NCBI RefSeq assembly: GCF_040954835.1
Contig: NC_090697.1
Span: 9,788,001-9,852,000, forward strand
Length of the DNA stretch: 64,000 nucleotides
Source of the DNA: Lepisosteus oculatus
Lineage: Eukaryota; Chordata; Actinopteri; Semionotiformes; Lepisosteidae
Reading direction: 5' to 3'
Part shown: piece by piece, positions 1 through 11,800 of the stretch
Numbering within the stretch: the first letter of the stretch is position 1
How the letters are laid out: the number at the start of each line of letters is the position of its first letter
Position numbers and translations under genes: made by a program
The notes under the pieces: model-generated
What the model was told of the DNA's origin: nothing
The model's input: the letters and a program-made list of their open reading frames with translations, nothing else
Databases searched by the model: none

Positions 1-711
1 CAGATTTCGATTTTATTTTTGAGGGGAAAGGTTACAAATGACTTGAGCACATTCAGGCAATCTTCCAACAAAAGCATGGTTTTTAAATATTTTTACTGAA
101 TTGGATCATCCTCATGTTTACACCCCAGCTTCACAGATCAAAATAAACACAATAAACGCAAACAACACTGTAAACATACTTACACATCTTGGGTTCATAT
201 GTTGAAAACACATTGTTGTGTAAAATATTTCAAAAGATTATCTGACATTGTCCACTGTAACAGCTTTTTGCAATATGAAAATACATATAACAAAAAATAA
301 CTTTCTCAAGTTTCTGAAGCATTTTACATGATTGCAGGTTTCCTTTAGAAAATAAAAGGCTGGAATCCAGTTACACATTACGAATCTGTGATTGGTAAAA
401 AATATAATTATATTTCTAAGTGTTTTTCATCCTAAAGGATATTAAAAGACTTTATATATAAGAAGGGACACACTGTGCAGCAGTCATTATGTGATAGTGG
501 TTCAGATCAGGTAGAGAAACTGGGAAATTGCTTCACCAATTTAATTAAATGATCATACACAATATGTATCTGTTCTACTTTCCAGATATTTCGCAATGAT
601 GGGCTTACAGTGAAAATACGGAATCATAATGTATTTAATTGATTGACCCGAAACACTCTATAATGTCAAAGTAAAAACAAATTTCTATAGATCCTCATAA
701 ATTAATTATAA

Positions 712-1052
712 ATATAAAACAGAAAATAACCAATTGTGTAAGTGTTCACCCTCCTTGTGTCAATATTGGTAGAGGCAGAAATTGGACCCATGAGTCTCCT
801 TGGAGAAGTTTCTGTCAGCTTTGCACATCTGGACACTGCAGTTTTTGCCCATGCTTCTTTGCAAAATTGCTCAAGTTCCCTCAAGTTGGATGAGGACGTG
901 CGGTGACCAACAATGTTCAGCTCCTGATAGAGATTCTCAATCGGGCTTGCAAAATTGCAAAAAACCCGATTAAAATACATTATAATTCCATATTGTAACA
1001 AAATAAAATATGAACAAGTCCAAAAGGGTGAATACTTTTATGGCCACTGTAT
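712..1052 (-). mobile_element. Tc1/mariner-like transposon remnant
   Basis: On the - strand the translation contains SPIENLYQEL and then ELEQFCKEAWAKTAVSRCAK, matching the C-terminal end of fish Tc1 transposases around the last catalytic acidic residue. The right end, GGGTGAATACTTTTATGGCC followed by ACTGTA, resembles the inverted terminal repeat of this family. The copy is internally deleted and cannot encode a transposase. Confidence 0.75.
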
Positions 1053-1754
1053 ACAGTAGCTGAAGCTAATAAATAGAAGCAACAAAATATTCCACACTCT
1101 TCAAATATGCAAATAAATAAAGATACCTTAAAATGTATAATAGTTTTAATTATAAACAGAAGTGAGTATTTGTACATTACCAGCTTATTTTTAAACTTAT
1201 CTGTTTAGAATTAAAATCTGTCCCCTCCAACAAAACGTGTTTGTGTTGATTGATTGTCTCAGAAACTGTAGGCCACAGAGAATCTTTGCTTTTCTACTGT
1301 TACAGTTCAGACAGATTCTGTACGTTTGGAAAAATTCTGTTATAGAGCTCTTCAGTGGTACAGGTCACACTATTCAGATATAAAAGCTTAGTCATTCAAG
1401 AACCCGGATGATCAGCAAGGTCTGTATGAGCGTTAGTACGGAGGTTGATTAGTCCCCCAGGAGTCATGTCCATTTCTTGTGTACTGTCATTCCCTTAAAA
1501 CAAGGTGCATTATGGAACCAATCAACCTAATTATTAGCACTCAAGGACCAATTATAGTGCTAAGATCTTTGAGAGACTTTTAGTGAAGCATGACAGCTGT
1601 TGGATTTAAGTATGTTGTAAGGGTATCAATAAGATTTACTAGCATATTCTCCTTGGTAACACATGTACTGTGCGAAAAATGTGAGCTCGTAGAGGTCAAA
1701 TAATCATTTGATAACCAATAACAGTCATGACAGATTCTATTTCTTTTTTTTTGC

Positions 1755-1872
1755 TTAACAACAACAAAAACAACAATAATAATAATAGTTCATAATGATA
1801 CTGTTATTGATTTTGATTACACTGTTACCGTATGATTGCCATTGTGAGTTGCAGGGTGATATGGATGCTGGC
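1755..1872 (-). repeat. strongly deleted 5S-headed SINE
   Basis: An AAT-repeat tail (about 1760-1788) precedes TGTGAGTTGCAGGGTGATAT (from 1844), which matches the 5S-derived head of the fuller copy at 30.3 kb. The whole body between head and tail is missing. Confidence 0.45.
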
Positions 1873-2224
1873 ATAAGATACTGCTAACTTCATCACCACC
1901 AAGCTACCTTGTTACTCAAATGACTTAGTTTTATTAGCTTTGAAACCCTGATTTCCTTGTATTTAAAATTCTGCAATTTTTGTAACACTATATCTGCCAG
2001 GCTATTTAAGTACTGTGCGTGTATTTTCAGAGTTTCATATTGTTCTTAATCCATGAACAACCAAAATATAAATTAGGCTTTGGACCAAATGGAGTCGAGG
2101 TTATTGCATAGTCCTTGTGTAGATGCCAAAGCAAGACAAATTTGATTTAATACAGGCCTTTGTTTTTAAATTTTGACCTGCAGTGAAGTGTGTTCAGTGT
2201 GAGCATTGATGTTTTTGAAAATAT

Positions 2225-2318
2225 TAACTTTAAGAAAAGTACAGTATATACATAATTTGTGATTCAACAAAGTGGGATGTCAGTGGAAAAGGATGAATAC
2301 TTTTACAAGACACATTAT
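2225..2318. repeat. possible Tc1-like end
   Basis: The stretch ends AAAGGATGAATACTTTTACA, similar to the terminal repeat of the copies at 712-1052 and 13810-15315. Only one end is recognisable. Confidence 0.35.
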
Positions 2319-2339
2319 TTAATTTATTTCCTTCTTTTT

Positions 2340-2567
2340 AATTATATAATGTTAGCATGCCCAAAGGGGTTGGGCAGCCAGTTGACCTTGGACAACTAGA
2401 GGTTTTTTTTCTCCTTAACAGGGAGTTTCTGGTTCCTCTCCTCCGTTGTCTTCTGGTCTTTTCTGTTCTGTATTGACAACATGTATGGTCACTTTCATTG
2501 TTAAGCGCCTTGGGGCAACCTTGTTGTGAAAGGTGCTATATAAAAATGAATTTAATTGAATTGAATT
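2340..2567 (+). mobile_element. L2-like LINE 3' end
   Basis: It contains GGGTTGGGCAGCCAGTTGAC, then AAGCGCCTTGGGGCAACCTT, and ends with a TATATAAA-type segment and imperfect GAATT repeats. This layout is typical of the 3' tails of fish L2-type LINEs. No reverse-transcriptase part is attached. Confidence 0.65.
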
Positions 2568-2734
2568 ATAAGGAAACTTTATTTTATGTTGGAAAACATT
2601 AAAAAAATTAACTACATGCTTCACTGTATGAGCAAATGATCTTCACTATCTGTTCAATTGTTAACATGTTGTATTTTATAAATTAATTATTGTGTAAATC
2701 CCACCAAAGTATATACTATATTGTTTTGTTCCAG

Positions 2735-2862
2735 GTGCCATATGCATTGAACCACATAAACAGAAAGCTAACATTGGAGCCAAAAGTTACAATAAATGCC
2801 AGAATTGTTGTTGTTGGAGCTTCTGATACTGGGATATCCTTCCTGGAGGTGCTGGCCTACTG
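2735..2862 (+). CDS. CFAP61: CFAP61 exon a (first exon in window)
   Basis: The exon begins after TTGTTCCAG in phase 0 and ends before GTATGT with two bases of a cysteine codon. It encodes 42 full codons containing [20 protein letters not shown], a beta strand plus glycine-rich loop typical of a dinucleotide-binding fold. The Trp seen when reading through the donor becomes Cys after splicing to 9320. Confidence 0.9.
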
Positions 2863-5800
2863 GTATGTATGTGTATTTATCATTTAAAACTACATACAGT
2901 AGTGTGTATAATGTTGTATAATCAAAATGTTCATTGTCAATCTACCGTTTTAAGTAATCTAAAGCATTTTAATGCTGGTATTCCTGATGTAAGGAAGTGC
3001 TGTCTGATATGATAACTTTAAAAATGTTAAATGATTTTCTAGGTACAAATGTTTAAGCTTACGGTTTTACTGTTTTTCTTTGTATTACACTCTTGTTTAT
3101 AATTAGATTGACACTACATGTTATTTACCAGATATAATTTATTTTCCTGTCAGGTTACATGTTAATTTTAAAATCCTTCTGCTAGCTTTCAAAGCTCTAC
3201 AATATGGCTCCTCAGTGTGTAACTGAAATATGACCTGTTTGCTCCCCTTCATGTGATGTTTGCTCTGCTGATTCTGGTTCACTGTGTTCGCACTGTGTTC
3301 GCACCTGTTCATCTACACTCTGTGGGTGACAGAGCCTCTGGAACATTGTGGCAAAGAAATCGGGGACTCAGATATATTGGTGCTTTTAAGTTTAGCCTAG
3401 GTCTACTTTTTTTCAAAAATGTCCTTTTTGTGATTGGTTTTATTATATTTTGGCCTTATTTTCTTTTGTTTTGTGTTTTTTTTATTTTGTGAAATGTGCT
3501 TCTTTATAGATTTTAAAGTGTTTAGGGTGACGATTGTTAAGTTGATATTTTAAATAGGTTATTAGTAATAGTAGCTGCAGTATCATATAGTAATTATAGC
3601 AATTCTTTTCATCTTGAATAATTTTAGCTGATTCACATTTAAAGGCATAAATAATTAAGTTTCTTGATGTTTATAATTTATTTATATTTTTTCTTTATTC
3701 TGTTCTAGAGGAATTTATCATATTATTATGCATAGAGACAAGACAGTATTGTAAAATGTTGTGTGTTAAGTGTCCACTAGGGGCAGTGTTCACTGTAATT
3801 TGTTCAGTGACACAAGAACAGAGCAGAGAAACAGTCCACACAGAAAGATAAGAGACACAAGGCAACGAAAACTCCAAGACGGATTTCTTTTTGTTTACTG
3901 TACATTTTTGTATAGACTAATCAGCATCAGTCTCTTCTGCTTTGTTTAAAATAACTGCAGTAGCTTTTGAGTCCAGTTTTCTTTTGGATACCTTGGATCT
4001 TCAAATAAAAAAACTAAGGCATCATTTTACAATTTGTGATTTTGAGAAAAAGCTTTAAGGCAATATGATAAATATTGTTTTATATGTCATCTCATAATCT
4101 TTATACATTATGTAATCAGTTTCTTGCAAGGATGTTCATTCGGTATGGTTTTATAACATCATTGCATTCAGAGGAATTCTAACAGTTGTATCAAATACTG
4201 TTCAGATAGGTAATCTCATATAAATTTTGAAGAAAGGGATGCTCAGGTGAAAATAAATATTTTACAACTTTCACTGTTGTGCTGAATTAAACTATTTTGT
4301 TTTCTTTTGACAAAAGAAACAAAAATGTCAGAAAGGAATTTAAAGCTTCCAAGTTACTAATTTAAAAGCTACTAAAAGAAATTTTAAAAGTTTTTACTTT
4401 AGTACAAAGTAAAACTTTACTTTAGTTACAAAGAAAATGTAACTTGTCTTTATTCATAATATTGCTATTAGAATTAGAATAATAGAATTGCTATTAGATT
4501 ATTTGTTGTGATTGTAGTACTCACTGCCCACATAAACTCTGCTTCTGTGTACTGTAGCTAATAGCAGGGATTAAGATTATGTAGCAAACAGCCACACACT
4601 TGCTCAAATCCAAGAAAATGGATTGAAAGCTTTAATTAATGTTTTTTATTAATAAATTACTATGACTGGATCAGACATTGTCTACTAAATATTGCTGGCC
4701 AAAATTTTGTTTAGAAGAATTTACTGGTTAGTAGCAACTACAAGTCAGTCAAATGCAGCTGGGAGAGACTCATTTTTTAAGAAATTAGAGTATTTTAAGA
4801 CAACTGTGAGAAATAGGTACCCCATGATCTAAACCTAAAAAAAAAGAATTGGTGACAGACAAAATGGTGGTAAACAATGATCCAAACAAACTGGAAAAGA
4901 TTAGATAAAGATCATACAGCTTACTTAAAATATGACCTAGATGCTCTTTGAAACATGAGAAAATGTTTTGAATGTGTCCAATAATTACATATATCTTTGT
5001 TTGCTTTTAACTCTTTATTTGCAAATTTCTGTTGTTTACAGAAATTGTAAAATTGTAGTACAACCGGATCAACAAAAAGGCCTAAACCAGTTTTAAACTA
5101 ATTCTATATAAAATATCTTCATTGATGCTTAAAACCAAACCTATTCTGCATGTTTTGTACTTAATATTAGTCTTACAGTGAAAGTGGTATCTACAGAAAC
5201 TTCGTGTTTAGTCTGAAATGGAAAGTGTATATTTTTGGGTCTTTGCCTAGAGATCAACTCTTCTCCAAACAATAAACCATTAAAGCATGTTCGTAAGCCC
5301 TAAGCTGATGACAGCATGGCAACTTGTTATTCCATTGAACTGAAAAATAATTTAAAAATAACTTGTGGTGTTTGGCACGTTATCGGTGAACATCTTGCAC
5401 AGCTGCCTCGTTGGCATTCACAGGCATGCTACTGACTGTTTAATTAGGCTTAGGCTGTTTACACTTGTCAGGGATCATCAGCAGAGTTCTGTGTTTGCTG
5501 TCACTAATTAGTTGACTAATGAAATAGTTAGAGCCTACTAACTGATCACAAAGCTAACATGTAATAGATGGTTTGGTGAATGTGTTGCTCTGGCCTATCT
5601 GTCTTTGCCATGAGTGTAGGTTTGCAGGGGCTTTCTCCAGCTGTTAGCCCTGTTATCAGGCAAGCTCCAAACGGCAGTTTCAGCTTTCCATGTGTTTAGT
5701 GTCAGTGGGTCCCCATCGCTCAAAGAAATGTTTCTTTTTCTTATTCAGAATCAATAGGGAGGCAGTTAGACAGAGATGGATGTGAATGGTCATGCCCCCA

Positions 5801-8800
5801 GCCTTGTAGTTATGGCTCGGTCACAATGAGCACTGTCATTGACTGATAACAGGAATAATCCACAGTTTGATATCTGGGTCAAGTTCAGTCTTCCAGTGAG
5901 GAGCGTCATTAGGCGTTAGGTCTTTAATGATTGCAATGTCATTCTCAACTAGCAGAAGATTAAGAATCCCAGAGTACTTAGGTTTGTGTGACTTTAAAGC
6001 ACTTCATTCTTATGCTTGCATTATCTAGCCGTGTTTTTAACAATAGGAAGAGACAATGCTCATATTGATTTTTAAAATTAATGCATGTCTTAAAAGAAAA
6101 ATGCCGGAAATGGAAATAAAATTGTTATTGCCGATAGTTAAAACTAATCAACACGAATAAACTTTCCTGAAAATACTGGAGTATCTAATATAGGACAAAA
6201 ATAAATTAAGACTTAAGGGTATATAGTATAAGGAACGACACGCATATAGTATACAAATCAAATAACTGCTATTTACAGTATTTTATACAGTAGTTTCTGT
6301 TAGATTTTGTGCCTAATTAAATTTTAAATTGCAAAGGATTTGTTGTAATCATGAACATGAAAATGAAGTATCTTATTCCTTTACAATTATTTGAATATTG
6401 TCTATTTAAAATGATCACTCAAGCATGCAGAGAAAACTGTACTAATTTGTGTTTTTGACAAGTGGGGTTAACTATCAGAATCCTGTTCATAGACATTGGA
6501 TTAATTGGTTAAAATTGTCTTGAAGGTTTCCTAAAAAAAGGATTTGTAATTTTTTTTCAATATTGAAAACTGTGAATAGATTTAATGTAATTCAATTTTG
6601 AATGCATTTGTGTTAAAGTTTAATTAAACATTACAAACAATGCAAATAAATGTAATAAACATAATGTTAAGATTTAAAAGATCCCCAACACCTGAAATTC
6701 TTGTAAACCATAGGCAATTAACCAGGATGTAAATTCATGCATGAAACAGTTGATCTATTCAGCTAAGTAGAATATTTTTGCCAGTGCTTGTACATAATAT
6801 ACAATATATGTATTAGTTATTTGTATGCATGCTATTCAGTAGTACTTAGCAGTGTTTGAATATTCTGGAATATTCTGAGCAAATGTTGACTAGTACATTA
6901 TGGTCCTTCCTTATGTTTGTATCACAGTAATACAAATGTTTCCAGATTATTTACTGTGTTTAAAATACATACCGAGGAAATGAATCACTTCAAAGAACTG
7001 TATTTTTGGACATCTAAGTAAATTTAGGACATATACTGTACACAACAGTGAAGAAACGTACAACTGGAAACCCAGACAGCTGTTTCTTTACTTGAAAAAC
7101 CCGACAACTGAGGCAAATAGAGAAGGTCTGCAAGAGTTTACAATTTAAAAAGTTTTGCTTCTTCTGTCTACTGGTACTTTATGTTTTTGTTGTGTGTTAT
7201 TACAGTTGTAGTGAATAGTTATATTGTATGCCCAACAGTATCTGTATATTTGCGTTATTGTTCCATATTGTGCTGCCTCTAATCCCTACTTCACTTTATT
7301 ATCTGCAGCTCTTTTCTGCCTTTGTATCCACAGCAACCTCAAATCCCCACTGCAGCTGAATGTCATACTTAGATACAAATCTGAAAATGCCTTGAATCTG
7401 AGGAGTGCTCACTCAGCTGCTTTTTCTTCGGGAGCGGCCTTTCTCTAGAAACGTCCCAATTTTCCATAAATTGTACATTTAAAGGAAAACAGAGGATGCA
7501 ACTGTGTTTTATCGCTAAAGACATTATGCCTGTAAATACTATTTATAAGTGACTGAATTAAATACTAACATGCAATAAATATACAGTTATTGATTAATTA
7601 AATTTAAAAGCCCTTTTTATCTTTGACTGCTATTTGCCAGCCATAAACTGATTATGACTGCATGGAACAGATAGTCATAGACAGCATTTACATGAAAACA
7701 TTACTAGTGGTTCTAAAACAGCACATGAGTGTGATGGTGCCTTTGACTTACAGGGGAGATAAATATACTGCTACTAGTTTTTTTTTTCATATGTGATGTG
7801 TTACATATAGTTAAATAAATACTTAGTGTTTCAACAGCATTATCTTCAAACAGGAACAGCAGTATTTAGCGGATATAGTTTTCAATGATATGACCACGTT
7901 AAAAAAAAATTTTATTTAGCAATGCCTCAAAACACATGATTGTGTGCTGTGTTGATGGTACTTAGCAATTTTGTTTTCTCAAAATGTATATGCAGCTAAA
8001 TGACATGAGCAGTAGGAAGCAGCAATCAATCATCGCGTTATCTATGTGAAGCACTTCTAGGTTTACTAGATTATGGAAACAAACAAGAATCTAGGGAGGA
8101 GAAAAAGACAGCATTTTCAACTCTGGTGTGGGAGTCAGTTACTCTATCAATTGATGAGTCTGCAGGAAACTAATTGTGCATCTAACGCCATGACTTACAG
8201 AGCTTTTCATTTTGCAGGTGAACCCCCATTCTGGTCACTCCAGTGAACAGATCTTTGTGCAATAGTCATAGTAAGGGAAAAAAACATGTAAAAGTGGGAA
8301 GAGATTGTGTTTCATTCATCTTTTTTCTTATTAACAGAAGATTAAAGCTTTTTGGGTCACTAGAGCTCTTACCCAGCCCCTATTAGTGTAGATATGAAGC
8401 CTCCATAAATATCTACAATATCTGCACTCTTCTTTTTGCAACTATCTTTACATTTATACGGTCAGAAAACAAGCATGCAACAAATGACTGAGATTATGAA
8501 AGTGCTAGTGTCCCTTGTTTTGGTACAAAGCCACTTCACAGCTGTGTGAATGACACCTGACACACATTGTTAACTTGGAAGTACCTCAACTTTTTATAGT
8601 AGATTTTCACTAAAGCTGAAATCTGGTGAGCCTGCAGTCCAGCTCCTGCTGCTGTTCCTGAAACAGGTTTAGTCAGTTTTCTCAGCCGTAATGAGAGAAA
8701 AAGGGGGTATACACGCTGTTATTCTAATGTGTTATATTTCACTCTGTCTTTCCTGTGATATGAGGAATGTGTAAATTGTGTGTGCTGTTTATTATAAAGC

Positions 8801-11800
8801 AAATCTTTTTATTGAGTAAAGACTGTAATACTATTTTATCAATACTGTAAAATACAAATAATCTTAATTTTGAAGTTAGTTGTGAAAGAGTATTTTATTC
8901 TTTAGAAAAGTGGTATAAGTGACATGTATAGGGCTTTTCTAACTCTAGCACATATACATACACATAAAATATATTTTATATGCAAATAAAGTTAAGACAT
9001 ACTCACTTACCCCAAAGGATAATAATTGCCCTATTATCAGCACATCTTTAAAGGAAGTTTTTTCTTCTTTGACTTGTAACATACATTTTATTATTAGTCA
9101 TTTATTTGACTGACATGTCTATTAAATAAGAAGTTTATCAATGCAGTCTGAGCACAATACCTTGCTTATGAGTACAAGACCTTGTCTGGGACTTAAACCC
9201 TCAGTTTTATAAAGAATGGTCCAGAGTATTAACAACTGCTCCATGCTGTTACCTACATCTATGGGTATTTCTATTTTATTTATGCCTTTTACTCTTATAC
9301 ATTTCTTTTGCTTTCATAGCCCACATCTGCAGTTCAACAACATCACTTTGATCTCCACTCATGGATTGCCAGGTGGCTGTTCGGGTTATTCTGAAAATAA
9401 AACATTTTTGGCTACCAGGTAAGTCCTCTTAAAGGAATATGCCAGTATATTAAATTTGGATGACTGCAGATTCAATTGCATTCTATAAATAGGAAGAAAA
9501 AGCCCTGGGCAAGCAGAAAAGCTTAGGAGGTTAGGAATTTACAGATTGGTGGAAAAACTAATTAAATCCTAACCCCAATTCATTTTAGTACTGTATTATA
9601 GTATTTGTGTCAGTGTTTTAACACTTTAGAATCAAAAGAAGCTAAACTGGCACTGGGCAATTTTTTTATGAAATGTGCCTATTTACACAAGTAATGGAGT
9701 AATTCTTGTTTCTACAACAGGAATTAATGGATGAAAGTTCTTAGGTTTGGATGGAAAATTCTGAATCATAAGATCAAATACAACTTAAAAATGCTGTGAA
9801 TATAAATAAACACAAATTGTGTATCAGTGTGTTTTGAACACCACCAAGTTCCAATCTTAAGATTCTGTTCAGGCAGCTTTGAGAACAGAGATATTTAGTC
9901 TGTTTCTCAGTTTTGTTTTATTGATATGCTGTCTCATGTGCCTCAGTCTCTCCTGGCTTCCCAGTACCGTCACACGGTAGTTTTTTTTAATGCTACTACT
10001 TTTTTTTACCCTGCTGAGGAAGAACTGCTTGATGTATGTCAAAATGTGAAACATTACCACACCTCAACGTGCTGGAAAGAGTTACATATAAGACATTTTA
10101 TCCTCATTTAAAGGTCACTGTTATTTTTAGATTGACAGTGTCCCATTTATATTTATTAGGTTTCAAGCTATTTTCCAATAAATTCAGTAAACACATAAAA
10201 CAAGAACAAAACAGTGCTCAACATTATTCTTCCCCCACATAATATAACACAAAGTGTAACAACAATTACCCACCCACACACAGTATGTAGTGCCAATCAC
10301 AACAGTACTAACAGAAAGCCTTACAGACAAGAATATAGTTCTCTGTCCTCCTCTACCACTCTGACAGCTCAGATCATCTCAAACATTTCCAGTTGCTGAC
10401 CAAAACATGAATCAGAAAAAATGAAGCAGTTACTTTTGTTCTTAAAGCAAACTCAATGACAGATTCGGGGTGTGGTTATAGGATTCTTCTCCAGGTGATT
10501 TAGTTCAAGTAGGCTTGAACCTCATTCTGATTTGTTTTTTCATCAATATGGGTTTCTCTCTTTACTACTGTCATTTCCCAATTAAGGTTTAAGGATAAAA
10601 ACAAACGTACATAAAAAGTAAACAAGTAAACAGGACGCCAATACAATAATGTTTTGTTATAAAGCAGTTTATGATAAGCACACTCTAACCATCACATTCT
10701 TTAATCAATCTTTATTTTCTATTGTTTTCCAGGTGAAAGTTGCATTGCACATTAATTGTAATAGTGCTATGTTATATTTGTTTCTTATCTACCTTTGGCC
10801 ATCTCTAGGAATGCCAAAATAATTCTTAAATAATGTAGCCTCTCATTATTTGCTGACTATAGGAAAATTTGTTAATTAAGGACTTAATAAAAGGTATCAG
10901 TCTGTATCACTGCCTCCATCATGAATGTCTTTGTCAGCAATGTGCTCTCCCACACTGACTATAGTGCTGCATTCTTCTGTTAGAGGGTCCACTTGCTCAT
11001 ATGTCAGTATCTCACAGCTTTGCACCAGAAGTTTCAGTCTCAAATACAAGACTCTGTTTTACTGAAGAAACATTATTAGCCATAGTTTAGCCAAAGGAAC
11101 AAGTAAAGGTTTATTCCATTCTGAAAAGAGACACAACGTTTCGGCTGTGGAGCCTTCTTCAGGTGTCAAAGTAGTTCGGTTTAGCCTATGCTTTTCTCAT
11201 TAGTTCGGGTATTTCAAACTGCAGAATCTCCTTTTCTAACATTTCATTTTCTTCCTCCTCTGCCTGTACAATTACAGGGACTTGTGCACTTTGTTCAGTC
11301 AAGATTCCTGTTTTTCTGTGTCTACACCTCCATTCTGTTTATTACCAGTCCATCTGTCTCCAGATGTCTCATCAGCTGTGCTGGAAAATACAGATTTTAC
11401 CACCCACCAATCTGACTGTTGCAGACTTTGGTTTTCCAAAGCCATGTCTACATCCCCTTTAAACTCTGCAGCCAGCCTTCTGCAGACAGGCTCACTCTGG
11501 GTTTTGCCTCCCTCTTGCTTTCACTGTCTTCAGTAGCAATTGTGCAGTTTTCAGCAAAACTGTGCCTCTGCCTCCCAAAGTTAAAGGGGATCTGCAATGT
11601 TATTTTTACATTTCGGGGTTATAATGAATCGGCAATGATGAGTGAATTTCAAGCCACAGTGAAACCACCAAGTACACGATGATGTGTACAACCTCCAATT
11701 TTTTGCATCACAAAAGAGATTAAGTGTCAATGTATGCATAGCACCATATTGCTGTCATTGTCTCATAACATGGCAACAAAACTTCAAATGAAGTCTATTA

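Larger units (their letters stand above)
1..2734 (+). other. CFAP61: CFAP61 intron (upstream part), repeat-rich
   Basis: No coding exon is supported here. The stretch holds a Tc1-like remnant (712-1052), a deleted 5S-headed SINE (1755-1872), a Tc1-like end (about 2225-2318) and an L2-like 3' tail (2340-2567). The rest is AT-rich intron without a recognised feature. Confidence 0.7.

Noticed and set aside
1312..1363. Exon-like segment TTCAGACAGATTCTG... with a fair acceptor and a following GT
   Set aside because: Its open frames end in phase 1 or 2, while the next CFAP61 exon at 2735 needs phase 0.
11188..11682. Overlapping open frames of 75-87 codons
   Set aside because: No family signature and no splice junctions that keep the CFAP61 frame. 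It is intron sequence.
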